A DNA stretch of 32,321 nucleotides, taken from contig WQXY01000024.1 in NCBI GenBank assembly GCA_009781515.1, forward strand, positions 1-32,321. The letters are read 5' to 3'. Of this stretch, positions 19,301 to 26,576 are shown in pieces (positions within the stretch are counted from its first letter, which is position 1; the number at the start of each line of letters is the position of its first letter). Both the position numbers and the translations under genes were made by a program. This DNA comes from Oscillospiraceae bacterium (lineage in GTDB: Bacteria; Bacillota; Clostridia; Oscillospirales; Oscillospiraceae). Below the pieces are notes generated by a model that searched no databases, was not told the origin of the DNA, and was given only the letters and a program-made list of their open reading frames with translations.

Positions 19301-19738
19301 CGACTGGTTGATAATCCTGATAGCGTCCGACTGTTTTATGTGATTTATTGATGCCCATACGCAAATATCAGCCCCGAATGACGCATCATATATTTTGTCA
19401 ATGCCTAAGCCTTTTAAGTATGAAAAGAACTTTTTGTATTCGGGGATATTAATTTGAATTGAAGGCGCCGCAATAACTGATATTTGAACTCCCGCTGCGA
19501 GGTCTGCAAAAAACTGCTCGGTATCGTCAACAAAATATCTTGCGTTATGGTGGCATGTATATATGCAAAGTCCGCACACAATACACTGCGTGCTGTCGAT
19601 GTTGACTTTTATGTTTTCGTCTTCATCAAGATATGTGATGTTTGCCGTTTCCATCGGGCAGCCTCTGACACATCTGTTACATCCCGTGCATATATCATGC
19701 TTGGTTTTAATAATTTCTTTCAAACTTACTTTCTCCAC
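16349..19738 (-). CDS. Kinase E: [FeFe]-hydrogenase-like sensor fused to PAS hybrid histidine kinase
   Basis: A 1129-residue soluble protein. Residues 10-65 hold two [4Fe-4S] ferredoxin motifs (C17/20/23/27 and C52/55/58/62). Residues 85-345 are an [FeFe]-hydrogenase large-subunit-like domain with all four cubane/bridging cysteine positions: C147 (QSCPAI), C195 (SPCVAK), C297 and C301 (NCIDGCNVG). Ser replaces the proton-relay Cys before C147, as expected of a sensory rather than a catalytic enzyme. A further Fe-S motif follows (C390, C393, C398, C415). Then come PAS (427-545), H-box (H575), HATPase (677-792), receiver (D874), HPt (H995) and tail. It probably reads H2 or redox state. It is the first gene of the operon. 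The GTG at 19738 lacks a clear ribosome site; a TTG at 19723 with GGAG 9 bases upstream is an alternative start. No hydE/F/G maturation gene lies in the window. Confidence 0.93.
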   Translation of the reverse strand: MEKVSLKEIIKTKHDICTGCNRCVRGCPMETANITYLDEDENIKVNIDSTQCIVCGLCIYTCHHNARYFVDDTEQFFADLAAGVQISVIAAPSIQINIPEYKKFFSYLKGLGIDKIYDASFGADICVWASINHIKQSDAIRIINQSCPAIVSYCEMYRHDLLEYLSPIHSPMVCTAIYIRQYEKTQGKIAVLSPCVAKGNEFEAVGFPHYNITFSGLLSYIEKNNIRLPIKETDFDLIGALGSLFPAPGGLKDNLELILNREIRTYSAEGSTVYKKLDMYAKTHDAYRPEMYDVLNCIDGCNVGTGCSHERNLLEVETIMDNRKREAASKYGADYYKELYKEYNDKFNPSHFIREYRRINTTLTELTDDDITAAFKLLKKDTTEKQTMDCGACGSDTCRDMARKIALKVNIPMSCIVRDVEKLREAEERTQIMIDSTPMCVSIWTRDYKIIDCNQEVINLFGVSHKQEYIDTWQEKFTPEYQPNGRLSSQMAAELIDGAFEEGYRKFEWMHLDINGEPLPCEVTLIRATFQNDYMLACYVRDLRDHHRLIDEIRKSEIAMEANKAKSDFLANMSHEIRTPMNSIVGFSELALDDDISDKTKGYLTSILENSEWLLHIINDILDISKIESGKFELENIPFDLHEIFTACRTMITPKAEEKGLMMHFYAEPSVGRMPLGDPTRLRQVLANLLSNAVKFTNSGIVKVHSTIKELKKSTVTIYFEIKDSGIGMTPEQIDKVFIPFIQAESGTTRKYGGTGLGLAITNYLLEMMGGELKVESTLGVGSKFFFELTFETIDVSTDDLSETRIVLSELRKPTFKGEILLCEDNSMNQQVICEHLSRVGLDTVVAANGKIGVDMVKKRQRKGEKQFDLIFMDMHMPVMDGLEASAKILELDVGVPVVAMTANIMAEDREMYKSSGMVDYVGKPFTSQELWRCLMKFFTPISWNEEDKTRNTQAEEKLRKKLIVNFVSSNCRIFEDITNAINSEDIKLAHRLVHTLKSNAGQLNKYDLSQISDEIEDNLKDGKNLVTQEQIDKLKKELQEVLAEFEPIAGEENRQKANLTDTQADTTQLARLLDELEPMLKESDSECMDFIDRLVLFPDTNELIKQIEAFDYKAAMEALSKLKERYVQ

Positions 19739-19777
19739 ATTTCTATGTTATCACGCAAGCTGCTTTATATTCTCAAT

Positions 19778-19806
19778 ATTATACAACTGTGCTTCACGGA
19801 AAACAA
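19778..19806 (-). promoter_or_regulatory. Candidate promoter of the five-gene kinase operon
   Basis: Minus strand TTGTTT (19806-19801), 17-base spacer, perfect TATAAT (19783-19778), leaving a leader of about 35 bases before the kinase E start. It lies in the short gap between the operon and the truncated plus-strand kinase remnant, the only non-coding space available for an operon promoter. Confidence 0.5.
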
Positions 19807-19871
19807 GAGAAAGGTTTGAGAAACGGTCTCCACTTGATGCATATCGATACGGCTATGCAAACTGTGGTGTG

Positions 19872-20459
19872 ATGTATTCAAGCATGGACGAAACTGTTGA
19901 GAGCCAAATTAAATGGGTGGACAGCATAATGCGGGCGGTGTCGCGAATGGGCGGGCTTGTCGGTGATTTATTGTCGCTTGCCCGTATGGAAGACACAGAT
20001 ACCGGACTTTTTATTGAAAAGCTTGACCTAAGCGGGATTATCACGGAAACTGTCTGTGAAATGGAGCCTGCGGCACTCGAAAAGGGGCTTTCAATAGATA
20101 GGCAAATTGAGCCCGATATTACTTTGGATAGCGATAAGGAGCATATCCTGAAAATAGTTTCCGTCTATATTGATAATGCCATTAAGTATACCGACGGCGG
20201 CGGCAAGGTCGAGGTTTCGCTGCAAAGGGATAAGCGGGAGATTGTACTTTCTGTCCGCAACACGGGCGACGGCATACCAAAAGATGACTTGGACAAGGTG
20301 TTTGACCGGTTTTACCGCAGCGACCCTTCAAGGTCGTCCGAGAGCGGAGACTTCGGGCTTGGTCTTGCAATAGCAAAGGCAGCAGCCGAGCGGATTGGCG
20401 CCGTGCTGCAAGTAAGCAGTGAGCCGGGGGAATACACGGAGTTTCGGTTGGCGATTTAA
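19872..20459 (+). pseudogene. 5'-truncated classical sensor histidine kinase remnant
   Basis: About 195 residues corresponding to the last part of a non-hybrid EnvZ/PhoR-type kinase. Visible are the second half of the dimerisation helix pair (RMGGLVGDLLSLARMED), the HATPase N-box (VYIDNAIKYT), G1 (NTGDGIP), F-box (FDRFYRSD) and G2 (FGLGLAIAK), ending normally. The sensor, TM helices and the H-box with its phosphorylated histidine are absent: upstream of the ATG at 19872 the frame stays open but shows no kinase similarity and runs into the operon promoter and the antisense of kinase E. It therefore cannot autophosphorylate in the usual way. Its stop abuts the stop of convergent kinase F with no gap. 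No ribosome site precedes the ATG. Best read as a deletion relic; an expressed HATPase-only fragment cannot be excluded. Confidence 0.75.
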
Positions 20460-22958
20460 TCAATGCATGTATTTGTGGATTTTGTTTAGCACTATGTCTA
20501 AATCTAATGGTTTGCCGATGTGGTCGTTCATGCCTGCATTTAAGCACTGGTCGATGTCTTCCTTAAACACATTGGCTGTCATTGCAATAATCGGCAACTT
20601 ACTGCCGCTTTCACGGATTTTTCTCGTAGCCTCCAAGCCGTCCATTACCGGCATTTGAACGTCCATAAATACGAGGTCATACTTGTCGGGGTTCTCTATA
20701 AGTGTCTGCAGAGCCTCTGCCCCGTTTTGTACACAGTCGATTTTTGCGCCTGTGTATTTCATTCTGTTGAGCAGTATTTCGCGGTTTATCTCTACGTCTT
20801 CCGCGAGCAAAATAGTGCAGCCCGTCAGTTCGCCGAGTTTCATTATCTTTTTGTGACGCGGTGTTTGTTCGTCTGTTTTGCTCATGCATGAGTTCATGCA
20901 GTTCATTACATCGGATGCAAACAGCGGCTTCATCAGATATTTATCAACGCCGACCTGCTCCGCTCTCTCACGTATAACCGTCCATTCGGTAGACGAAATC
21001 ATGATAACAACACTTTTTCTTTTCAGGTCGGTGCTTCTTATTTTTCTCGTAAGCTCAATTCCGTCCATTTCAGGCATTTTCCAGTCGATAAAATACATGT
21101 CGTAACCGCCTGTATTTTCAATGAGTTTAATGGCTTCTTTTCCGCTGAGAGCTACGTCACATGTCACGCCGTAACGGTCGAGAATATGCGAGAAGTATGA
21201 GAGCACCTCGGCGGAGTCATCAACCACGAGAATGCTGATGTTTTCCCAACGGATATTTTCATCGAGGAGAGATACGGGCTTTTGGTCACTGCGTTTGGCC
21301 TTAAAGTTAAATGTAAAGTTTGAGCCTTTGTCAATCTGTGAGGTGACGCTGATACTGCCTCCCATCATTTCAACAAGCCGCTTTGAGATGCCAAGCCCAA
21401 GTCCCGTGCCGCCAAATCTTCTGGATTTTCCGCTCTCGGCCTGCTCAAAGGCGCTAAAGACTCTCTTTTGCTGTTCGGGTGTTATGCCTATTCCTGTGTC
21501 AATGATTTCTACCGTAACTGTGCATATGTCTTCCGTATCATCTGTAAGATATGCGTTGAGTCGTATTACGCCTTTTTCGGGCGTAAATTTCACGGCGTTA
21601 CTTAAAAGATTGATAATGACCTGTGCCAACCGCTGCTCATCGGTGATAAGAAGCGGGGGTATAGCTCCGTCAACTGTTACATAAAATTCCAATCCTTTTT
21701 GCTCGATATTAAAATCGACAGCGTTAATTGCTTTTTTTAGCACCTGCTCAAAACAAGCGTCGCTGAGTATAAGCTCAAGCTTCCCTGCTTCAATTTTTGA
21801 CATGTCGAGAACATCATTAATGACGCCTAAAAGATGAGCCGATGCTTCGTCGATTTTTTCGAGTGCATAGTTTTTTGCTTTTAGTTCCTCTTCTTCTATG
21901 CCGATTGCAGCCATTCCCATAATTGTGTTAAGCGGCGTTCGCATTTCATGTGACATATTCGCCAAAAAGGTGCTCTTTTGCTTGCTGTCGGCATCAGCCT
22001 TTGCTTTTGCTTTGTCAATTCTCACAAGTACAGTTATTAAAACTGTCATCATAATAAGTCCCAATATGCAAAGCACAATGAACATTTCGGTTGTACCTGT
22101 GTAATATTGTGCTTTTGGAGTTAGAAGCACTAAGTGCCAATCGTTCGGCAAGCTTCTTGAAAAGGCTATTACCTCCTCGCCGCGCCAGTTTTTCATAGTT
22201 TCTTCGTATAACTCCTCGCCTTGCCTGATTTCTTCCGAATAGGACGAAATCGGTATTAGCAGCCCATTTAGCCGCTTGCCGATAAATTCCGGATTTGTAT
22301 GTGCAATAACAGTTAAATCGGGTGCTGTGAGCACTCCGTAACCACCCTCGTTTAAGGTTGTGCTTGTTACAATCCTGCCGATTTTTTCGAGCTGCACATC
22401 AATACAGACTACTGCCATATAATTGTCGTCATCATCATGAATGCAGCAGGCATATGTAATTATGTAATTTCCCGTAAATGCGTCGATATAAGGCTTTGTT
22501 TCCGTAATTTTGCCGCAGTTTTCCCGCGCAGAAATGTACCATATCTCTTTTTCCGGATGATAATTTTCGGGCGCGGTCCAGTTTATCCCGTTGAGAAATG
22601 CAGGCCGGTCATATATGCCCTCAAAATAGCCGTATAAGCCGTTTGTGTTTTGTATTCCGGACTCCTTTGACATTGCGTATTCGCTGACTAATCTGATGTA
22701 ATTTGGTAACATTTCAACATTGCCGTCACTTATCAATTGACTTACTGTGTGGCGAAATACCCCAAGCATCATCCTTGAGGCTACAAGCTCGGACTCAATG
22801 CGCTGGTGAGTAAACGACAATACACTTTCGGCATTTCGTGCTAAGTTCACTCTTACGGTATTGCTGTTAAATGTGTAGCTGAGCATCACCATTATGGCAA
22901 ATGCGATTATTGTAAAAATTACCTCTACGTATAATGACTTAAATCTATCCTTTTTCAT
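20460..22958 (-). CDS. Kinase F: dCache hybrid histidine kinase with two receivers
   Basis: An 832-residue membrane kinase. TM1 (11-30) and TM2 (289-312) bracket a double-Cache (dCache_1-like) outer domain of about 255 residues, including the typical W-Y ligand-pocket segment around EIWYISARENCGK (139-150) and the PYIDAFTGNYIITYA strand. The H-box [18 protein letters not shown] gives H337, HATPase covers about 445-560, and two receivers follow: the first at about 575-690 (D625 in IDWKMPEMDG), the second at about 715-832 (D766 in MDVQMPVMDG). No HPt. Such Cache domains usually bind amino acids, amines or similar small molecules. It is monocistronic, starts at an ATG behind AAGGGGTGA, and ends flush against the kinase remnant. 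Its C-terminal receiver closely resembles that of kinase A, so A and F are one paralogue group and B, D and E another. Confidence 0.94.
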   Translation of the reverse strand: MKKDRFKSLYVEVIFTIIAFAIMVMLSYTFNSNTVRVNLARNAESVLSFTHQRIESELVASRMMLGVFRHTVSQLISDGNVEMLPNYIRLVSEYAMSKESGIQNTNGLYGYFEGIYDRPAFLNGINWTAPENYHPEKEIWYISARENCGKITETKPYIDAFTGNYIITYACCIHDDDDNYMAVVCIDVQLEKIGRIVTSTTLNEGGYGVLTAPDLTVIAHTNPEFIGKRLNGLLIPISSYSEEIRQGEELYEETMKNWRGEEVIAFSRSLPNDWHLVLLTPKAQYYTGTTEMFIVLCILGLIMMTVLITVLVRIDKAKAKADADSKQKSTFLANMSHEMRTPLNTIMGMAAIGIEEEELKAKNYALEKIDEASAHLLGVINDVLDMSKIEAGKLELILSDACFEQVLKKAINAVDFNIEQKGLEFYVTVDGAIPPLLITDEQRLAQVIINLLSNAVKFTPEKGVIRLNAYLTDDTEDICTVTVEIIDTGIGITPEQQKRVFSAFEQAESGKSRRFGGTGLGLGISKRLVEMMGGSISVTSQIDKGSNFTFNFKAKRSDQKPVSLLDENIRWENISILVVDDSAEVLSYFSHILDRYGVTCDVALSGKEAIKLIENTGGYDMYFIDWKMPEMDGIELTRKIRSTDLKRKSVVIMISSTEWTVIRERAEQVGVDKYLMKPLFASDVMNCMNSCMSKTDEQTPRHKKIMKLGELTGCTILLAEDVEINREILLNRMKYTGAKIDCVQNGAEALQTLIENPDKYDLVFMDVQMPVMDGLEATRKIRESGSKLPIIAMTANVFKEDIDQCLNAGMNDHIGKPLDLDIVLNKIHKYMH

Positions 22959-22988
22959 AAATCATCACCCCTTGCTTTTTACACCTTA

Positions 22989-22997
22989 ATTATACCA
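22989..22997 (-). promoter_or_regulatory. Candidate extended -10 promoter of kinase F
   Basis: Minus strand TGGTATAAT (22997-22989): a perfect TATAAT with the TGn extension, about 30 bases ahead of the start codon. No convincing -35 hexamer is seen. Confidence 0.4.
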
Positions 22998-23167
22998 CTA
23001 ACACATTGCAATACATAGGTTTTTCATGTGTTTTCGATAATTTTTATTTGCTCATTTTTATGTTTCTATTCATTCAAAATTAATGCTTTCCCGATATCAA
23101 TATATAAGCAGTCGGCGGTTTGCTTTTACTGTTTTTCGATGTAATTTTTCTTTTTTGAGCATGCCCG

Positions 23168-23190
23168 AAATGTAGAGTTTTTCTACATTT
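23168..23190. other. Gap between kinase F and radC with a 9-bp inverted repeat
   Basis: The 326-base gap 22959-23284 is AT-rich. It holds a perfect inverted repeat AAATGTAGA-N5-TCTACATTT at 23168-23190, then a second TTTTTCTACA copy about 20 bases on (ending near 23212). A weak TTGAAA-N16-TATATC pair at 23220-23247 could serve radC. The repeat could be an operator for radC, but this is a guess; it does not match the Firmicute LexA box as I know it. Confidence 0.35.
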
Positions 23191-23284
23191 GCAGAGCTTT
23201 TTTCTACACTAAATTCATATTGAAATTGTGACCCCGACAGGTATATCATATTGTGTGTATTTTTTGATAAACGGAGGTGGCAGC

Positions 23285-23920
23285 ATGGGTAGCGTGACAG
23301 ATTTACCGAGAGAAAAACTCTCAAAAAAAGGTGCTTCTTCGCTCAGTGACATTGAGTTGTTACAAGCTGTGATAGGAAGCGGAGGCAAAGGGAACGATTT
23401 CAAGCAGATTGCACGAAACTTAAACTCCCTCATCGGAAAACGCGGAGCTGATAATTTGACACTCGATGATGTTAAGTCCATCCGCGGCATTGGCGATGCC
23501 AAGGCTGCCGTAGTGTTTGCAGCTCTCGAATTTTGGCGCAGAAAGTTTACAAAGCAGACTGCTCCGCTTATTGACAGCCCCGAAAAAGCAGTTTCGCAGC
23601 TTCATCACATAAAAGATAAAAAGCAGGAACATTTTGTCCTGCTTACTCTCGACGGTGCGAGAAGACTTATTAATAATAGAGTTGTGACTATCGGAACACT
23701 GCTCTGTTCACTTGTACATCCGCGTGAGATTTTTTCTTATGCGATTGAAGACAGAGCCGCGTCAATTATTGTTGCTCATAACCACCCCAGCGGGCTTGTA
23801 GATATCTCTGAAAGTGACACAGATGTAACACGCAGGTTGCGTGAGGCAGGCGACATCATCGGTATTCGTCTTGATGACCATATAATCGTCGCCGGTGACG
23901 ATTTTGTGAGCGCGTATTAG
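23285..23920 (+). CDS. radC: RadC-family JAB-domain protein
   Basis: A 211-residue RadC homologue (also known as YsxA/MPN family). A helix-hairpin-helix region lies at about 60-80 (VKSIRGIGDAKAAVV) and the JAB/MPN metal-binding motif is HNHPSG with H165 and H167, followed by D178 in SESD; the E of HPREIF is also present. The family is widespread; the old claim of a recombinational repair role is doubtful and the true function is unresolved, with links to DNA uptake and mobile elements in other genomes. The start at 23285 is chosen because GGAGGTGG lies 6-8 bases before it; an ATG at 23228 would add 19 residues with no family similarity. It stands alone, between the kinase block and small unknown genes. 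Confidence 0.92.
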   Translation: MGSVTDLPREKLSKKGASSLSDIELLQAVIGSGGKGNDFKQIARNLNSLIGKRGADNLTLDDVKSIRGIGDAKAAVVFAALEFWRRKFTKQTAPLIDSPEKAVSQLHHIKDKKQEHFVLLTLDGARRLINNRVVTIGTLLCSLVHPREIFSYAIEDRAASIIVAHNHPSGLVDISESDTDVTRRLREAGDIIGIRLDDHIIVAGDDFVSAY

Positions 23921-23935
23921 TGCCTGTTTAATTTA

Positions 23936-24112
23936 TCAAAAGCACATCGTAAGAAATCTGAGATATCTGCGAGGCTTGGTTTGTTCTGTGTCACCGAGCT
24001 TCGTTAATGCCTCTTTTTTCTCTGTCATGTATGGAAAGAAGATATCCCATATATCATCAACTTCATTTTCCAACACTTCTTCAAAATTTACGTTTTCAAC
24101 TCTTTCGTCCAT
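23936..24112 (-). CDS. Small acidic protein, 58 residues, unknown
   Basis: A short ORF starting MDERVENVNFEEVLENEVDD and ending RRYLRFLTMCF. I do not recognise it. Three things support it as a gene: the near-consensus promoter TTGACA-N17-TATATT at 24185-24213, the ribosome site GAGGA 5-6 bases ahead of the ATG, and no other gene in this interval. The N-terminal half is acidic and helical, with an aromatic patch (DIWDIFFPYMTEKKEAL), which could be a protein-binding helix. The leader is about 65 bases long and contains an overlapping 24-codon ORF in another frame starting near 24165. The gene is convergent with radC, 15 bp from its stop. No membrane helix or signal peptide. Confidence 0.5.
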   Translation of the reverse strand: MDERVENVNFEEVLENEVDDIWDIFFPYMTEKKEALTKLGDTEQTKPRRYLRFLTMCF

Positions 24113-24184
24113 TGTTTCCTCAATCCTCTCGTTTTTGTTTCGTTTAGCTTTTGGTTATCCATTGCTTATCAATCAACATTCAAT

Positions 24185-24213
24185 AATATATAGTATGACT
24201 TTATGGTTGTCAA
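24185..24213 (-). promoter_or_regulatory. Near-consensus sigma-A promoter of the 58-residue gene
   Basis: Minus strand TTGACA (24213-24208), 17-base spacer, TATATT (24190-24185). The only downstream gene candidate on this strand is the 58-residue ORF. Confidence 0.55.
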
Positions 24214-24265
24214 GTCTTTTTTTTATTATTTTTTGTAGAATTTTATATACTTTTTCTACTACAAT

Positions 24266-24970
24266 TTATGAGTTTATTAATCTTATTTTCTGATGGTCAT
24301 TAATACCTAAATCACCCAAGATATCTTCATGTTCAAGCGCGTTTGCCCAACAGCCTCCATATCTGGCTTCCCATTTATTAACTGTGTCTTCACCTTTATC
24401 GGTCAGCTTGTAGATTACATCACCGCCGGAAGCTGTTTCTCTTGTGATACTTCCGCGCGCGATAAAACCTCCCGCACCAACAAGTGTCCTGCAGTTTCGA
24501 AGACAGGCTTCTTCAAAGTCACGCTGCCCCATAACTCCTCCCGCATCACGAAGATTTGTGAGAATAGCCACAGCCCGCCCCTCACCTGCTCTGATTGTCT
24601 TAGCCCTGATTTGCGACCTTACCGCACCTGTTTCTTCGGCTCTGACATAGGCTATGGCCGTGTCAATGGCATCACGGGATTTTAATAATTCTGCAAGTAT
24701 CAATTCCCTGTTGATTTTACCGTACACTCCCTCGAAAAATTTGCCTCTATTTGGTTCTCGATAGCTAACCCATAGCTCAGCTATTTTAACAGAAAGATTG
24801 ATATTTGTCAATAAGGAAATATACTCCCGAGTGATGTAAATGTCATTTCTGAGCGGAGCATGGATGCGGAGCGGCCGCATGTGGAACGCACGGATGACGT
24901 TCTCATGCGAGAGAAATGTATTTACATTGCGAGGGAGTATTTTATTGAAATTTACATTGCTTGGGAACAT
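24266..24970 (-). CDS. Hypothetical protein with winged-helix-like C-terminus, start uncertain
   Basis: The maximal ORF has 234 codons, but the first 50 or so lie inside an imperfect palindromic element (24808-24948) and read as non-protein-like sequence. A near-consensus promoter at 24783-24811 would start RNA near 24776, so a start further in is likely; the in-frame GTG at 24727 (EGVYGKINREL) is one option, without a good ribosome site. The plausible protein part has helices rich in Arg/Glu (RAEETGAVRSQIRAKTIRAG), a small helical block (QRDFEEACLRNCRTL) and a segment YKLTDKGEDTVNKWE that looks like the wing and last helix of a MarR/PadR-type winged helix. It could be a regulator or the 3' remnant of one truncated by the repeat. 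No family recognised. Confidence 0.4.
   Translation of the reverse strand: MFPSNVNFNKILPRNVNTFLSHENVIRAFHMRPLRIHAPLRNDIYITREYISLLTNINLSVKIAELWVSYREPNRGKFFEGVYGKINRELILAELLKSRDAIDTAIAYVRAEETGAVRSQIRAKTIRAGEGRAVAILTNLRDAGGVMGQRDFEEACLRNCRTLVGAGGFIARGSITRETASGGDVIYKLTDKGEDTVNKWEARYGGCWANALEHEDILGDLGINDHQKIRLINS
24783..24811 (-). promoter_or_regulatory. Near-consensus promoter at the edge of the palindromic element
   Basis: Minus strand TTGACA (24811-24806), 17-base spacer, TAAAAT (24788-24783). The -35 box overlaps the outer end of the palindrome, so the element may have supplied half of the promoter for the winged-helix-like ORF. Confidence 0.5.
24808..24948. repeat. 141-bp imperfect palindrome, MITE-like
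   Basis: The ends TCAATAAGGAAATATACTCC and TCAATAAAATACTCCC (read inward from each side) pair over about 40 bases with a small gap, continuing through ATGTAAAT and CATTTCT on both arms. The centre holds GC-richer sequence around GCGGCCGCAT. A related 23-base unit occurs twice in direct orientation at 24920-24942 and 24950-24972 (ATTTACATTGC shared, 19 of 23 bases identical). No target-site duplication is obvious. It is unlike the other dispersed repeat at 29467 and 30888. Confidence 0.5.
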
Positions 24971-24995
24971 TTGTTATTGCATATCTAATTTTTCA

Positions 24996-25024
24996 TTGTT
25001 TTATTGAAGCTATCAATATATAAT
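24996..25024 (+). promoter_or_regulatory. Candidate promoter of the nfeD-floA operon
   Basis: TTGTTT (24996-25001), 17-base spacer, perfect TATAAT (25019-25024), about 30 bases before the nfeD start. It rules out the upstream in-frame ATG at 25004, which would lie within the promoter. Confidence 0.5.
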
Positions 25025-25054
25025 AGTATATATAGGAAGGGGTGGTCATTAATT

Positions 25055-25567
25055 ATGCCGTTAATTGAGTTATTGTCTGATGTTTCGTGGATATCAATCG
25101 TTCTTTTTGTGGTAGGCATCGCACTTGTTATAATAGAAATGCTCGACCCGGGCTTCGGGTTCTTCGGAGCATTCGGCATCCTCACACTTGTAGGTTGCAT
25201 CTTTGTAACAGCAAATACGGTTGCCGAGGGCATTATGCTAACTATCATATTTTCTGTGATACTGCTCATAATGCTTGCAATTTTTATGATTTTAGTTTCC
25301 AAGGGGAAATTACCGAACAAGTTCATTTTGAAAGACGCAGAAACAAAAGACCAAGGCTATATCGGCACGGAAGACCTTAACAGCTTCATGTGCAAAAAAG
25401 GGATTGTCACAGCTGCGTGCCGCCCCGTCGGAAATGCGGACTTTGACGGTGTTAAGCTTGAGGTTGTCAGCCGCGGCGAATTTATCGACAAGGGAATAAC
25501 AATCGAAGTTATTGAAATCGAAGGCAACAGAGTAGTAGTAAGAAGTATATTAAATAATAATACATAG
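25055..25567 (+). CDS. Short NfeD-family membrane protein
   Basis: A 170-residue NfeD-type protein, the usual partner of flotillin. Two or three TM helices lie in the first 90 residues ([37 protein letters not shown] and a third hydrophobic stretch ending ILVSKG), followed by a soluble beta-rich OB-fold domain (about 110-165: [17 protein letters not shown], then strands ending NRVVVRSIL). It lacks the N-terminal ClpP-like protease domain of long NfeD proteins. The family is thought to assist flotillin assembly in the membrane. The ATG at 25055 follows AGGAAGGGG; the ORF's earlier ATG at 25004 precedes this site and overlaps the promoter. floA starts 11 bp after the stop, so they are one operon. 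Confidence 0.9.
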   Translation: MPLIELLSDVSWISIVLFVVGIALVIIEMLDPGFGFFGAFGILTLVGCIFVTANTVAEGIMLTIIFSVILLIMLAIFMILVSKGKLPNKFILKDAETKDQGYIGTEDLNSFMCKKGIVTAACRPVGNADFDGVKLEVVSRGEFIDKGITIEVIEIEGNRVVVRSILNNNT

Positions 25568-25578
25568 GAGGCTTTTTC

Positions 25579-26568
25579 ATGGATGATTTTTTATTGGTAG
25601 CGGCTATAGTAACGGGAGCAATTATTTTTCTTTGGCTTTTCTTTACGTTTATCCCCGTCGGGCTGTGGATTAGCGCAGTCGCGGCAAATGTAAAAATTCG
25701 CATCGGCACACTCGTCGGAATGAAGCTTCGCAGAGTTACACCTGCCCGTATTGTCATTCCGCAGATTAAGGCTGTCAAAGCCGGTTTGGATTTGTCAATC
25801 AACAAGCTTGAGGCTCACTATCTTGCGGGCGGAAATGTTGACCGTGTGGTTAATGCACTTATCGCCGCACAAAGAGCAAATATCGGGCTTGAATTTGAAC
25901 GTGCGGCAGCTATTGACCTTGCAGGGCGCGACGTGCTTGAAGCCGTTCAAATGAGCGTCAACCCCAAGGTCATTGAGTCCCCCGGAATTTCAGCCATTGC
26001 CAAAAACGGCATTGAGCTTATTGCAAAGGCGAAAATTACGGTCAGAGCAAATATCGACAGACTTATCGGCGGTGCGGGCGAGCAAACCATAATTGCCCGT
26101 GTCGGTGAGGGTATTGTTTCTACGATAGGTAGTTCAGAGTCACATGCCGAGGTGCTTGAAAACCCCGATAACATTTCGAAGATAGTTCTCGGTAAAGGAC
26201 TTGAGGCAGGTACGGCATTTGAAATTCTCTCTATTGATATAGCTGATATTGATGTCGGCAGAAACGTGGGCGCACAGCTCCAGACAGACCAAGCCGAGGC
26301 TGACAAGCGTATTGCTCAGGCAAAGGCCGAGGAACGCCGTGCAATGGCGGTTGCCGTTGAGCAGGAAATGCGCGCCAGTGTACAGGAAATGAGAGCAAAG
26401 GTTGTTGAAGCGGAAGCCGAAGTTCCAAGGGCAATGGCAACCGCACTTCGCGACGGCAAGCTTGGTGTCATGGATTACTACAACATGATGAATGTTATTT
26501 CAGACACACAAATGCGACATTCAATCGCGGGCTCTGACGAACATAAGCGTCCCGAGCAAAGCACATAA
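25579..26568 (+). CDS. floA: Flotillin-like protein FloA
   Basis: A 329-residue bacterial flotillin (YqfA type) that forms membrane foci and organises functional membrane microdomains. One N-terminal hydrophobic hairpin (about 5-36) anchors it; the conserved central SPFH-like region runs from about 40 to 230 ([50 protein letters not shown]), and a Glu/Ala-rich coiled coil covers about 235-290 ([18 protein letters not shown]). The C-terminus, ending HKRPEQST, is near the usual length of about 330. The ATG follows AGGAGG with 7-base spacing. It lies between nfeD and a small basic protein. Identification is firm because the family is highly conserved in Firmicutes. Confidence 0.96.
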   Translation: MDDFLLVAAIVTGAIIFLWLFFTFIPVGLWISAVAANVKIRIGTLVGMKLRRVTPARIVIPQIKAVKAGLDLSINKLEAHYLAGGNVDRVVNALIAAQRANIGLEFERAAAIDLAGRDVLEAVQMSVNPKVIESPGISAIAKNGIELIAKAKITVRANIDRLIGGAGEQTIIARVGEGIVSTIGSSESHAEVLENPDNISKIVLGKGLEAGTAFEILSIDIADIDVGRNVGAQLQTDQAEADKRIAQAKAEERRAMAVAVEQEMRASVQEMRAKVVEAEAEVPRAMATALRDGKLGVMDYYNMMNVISDTQMRHSIAGSDEHKRPEQST

Positions 26569-26576
26569 AGCTGCTT

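Noticed and set aside
19563-19871. Upstream extension of the kinase remnant to an ATG at 19563
   Set aside because: This part is antisense to the ferredoxin region of kinase E and crosses the operon promoter; it shows no kinase similarity.
6670-22958. Response regulator with DNA-binding domain or diguanylate cyclase inside the kinase block
   Set aside because: Every receiver found is part of a hybrid kinase; no HTH or GGDEF motif was seen in any frame.
23228-23284. Earlier ATG for radC
   Set aside because: GGAGGTGG is directly before the ATG at 23285, and the added 19 residues do not resemble RadC.
23097-23324. Minus-strand 75-codon ORF between kinase F and radC
   Set aside because: It overlaps the radC start and its ribosome site, has no ribosome site of its own and no protein-like pattern.
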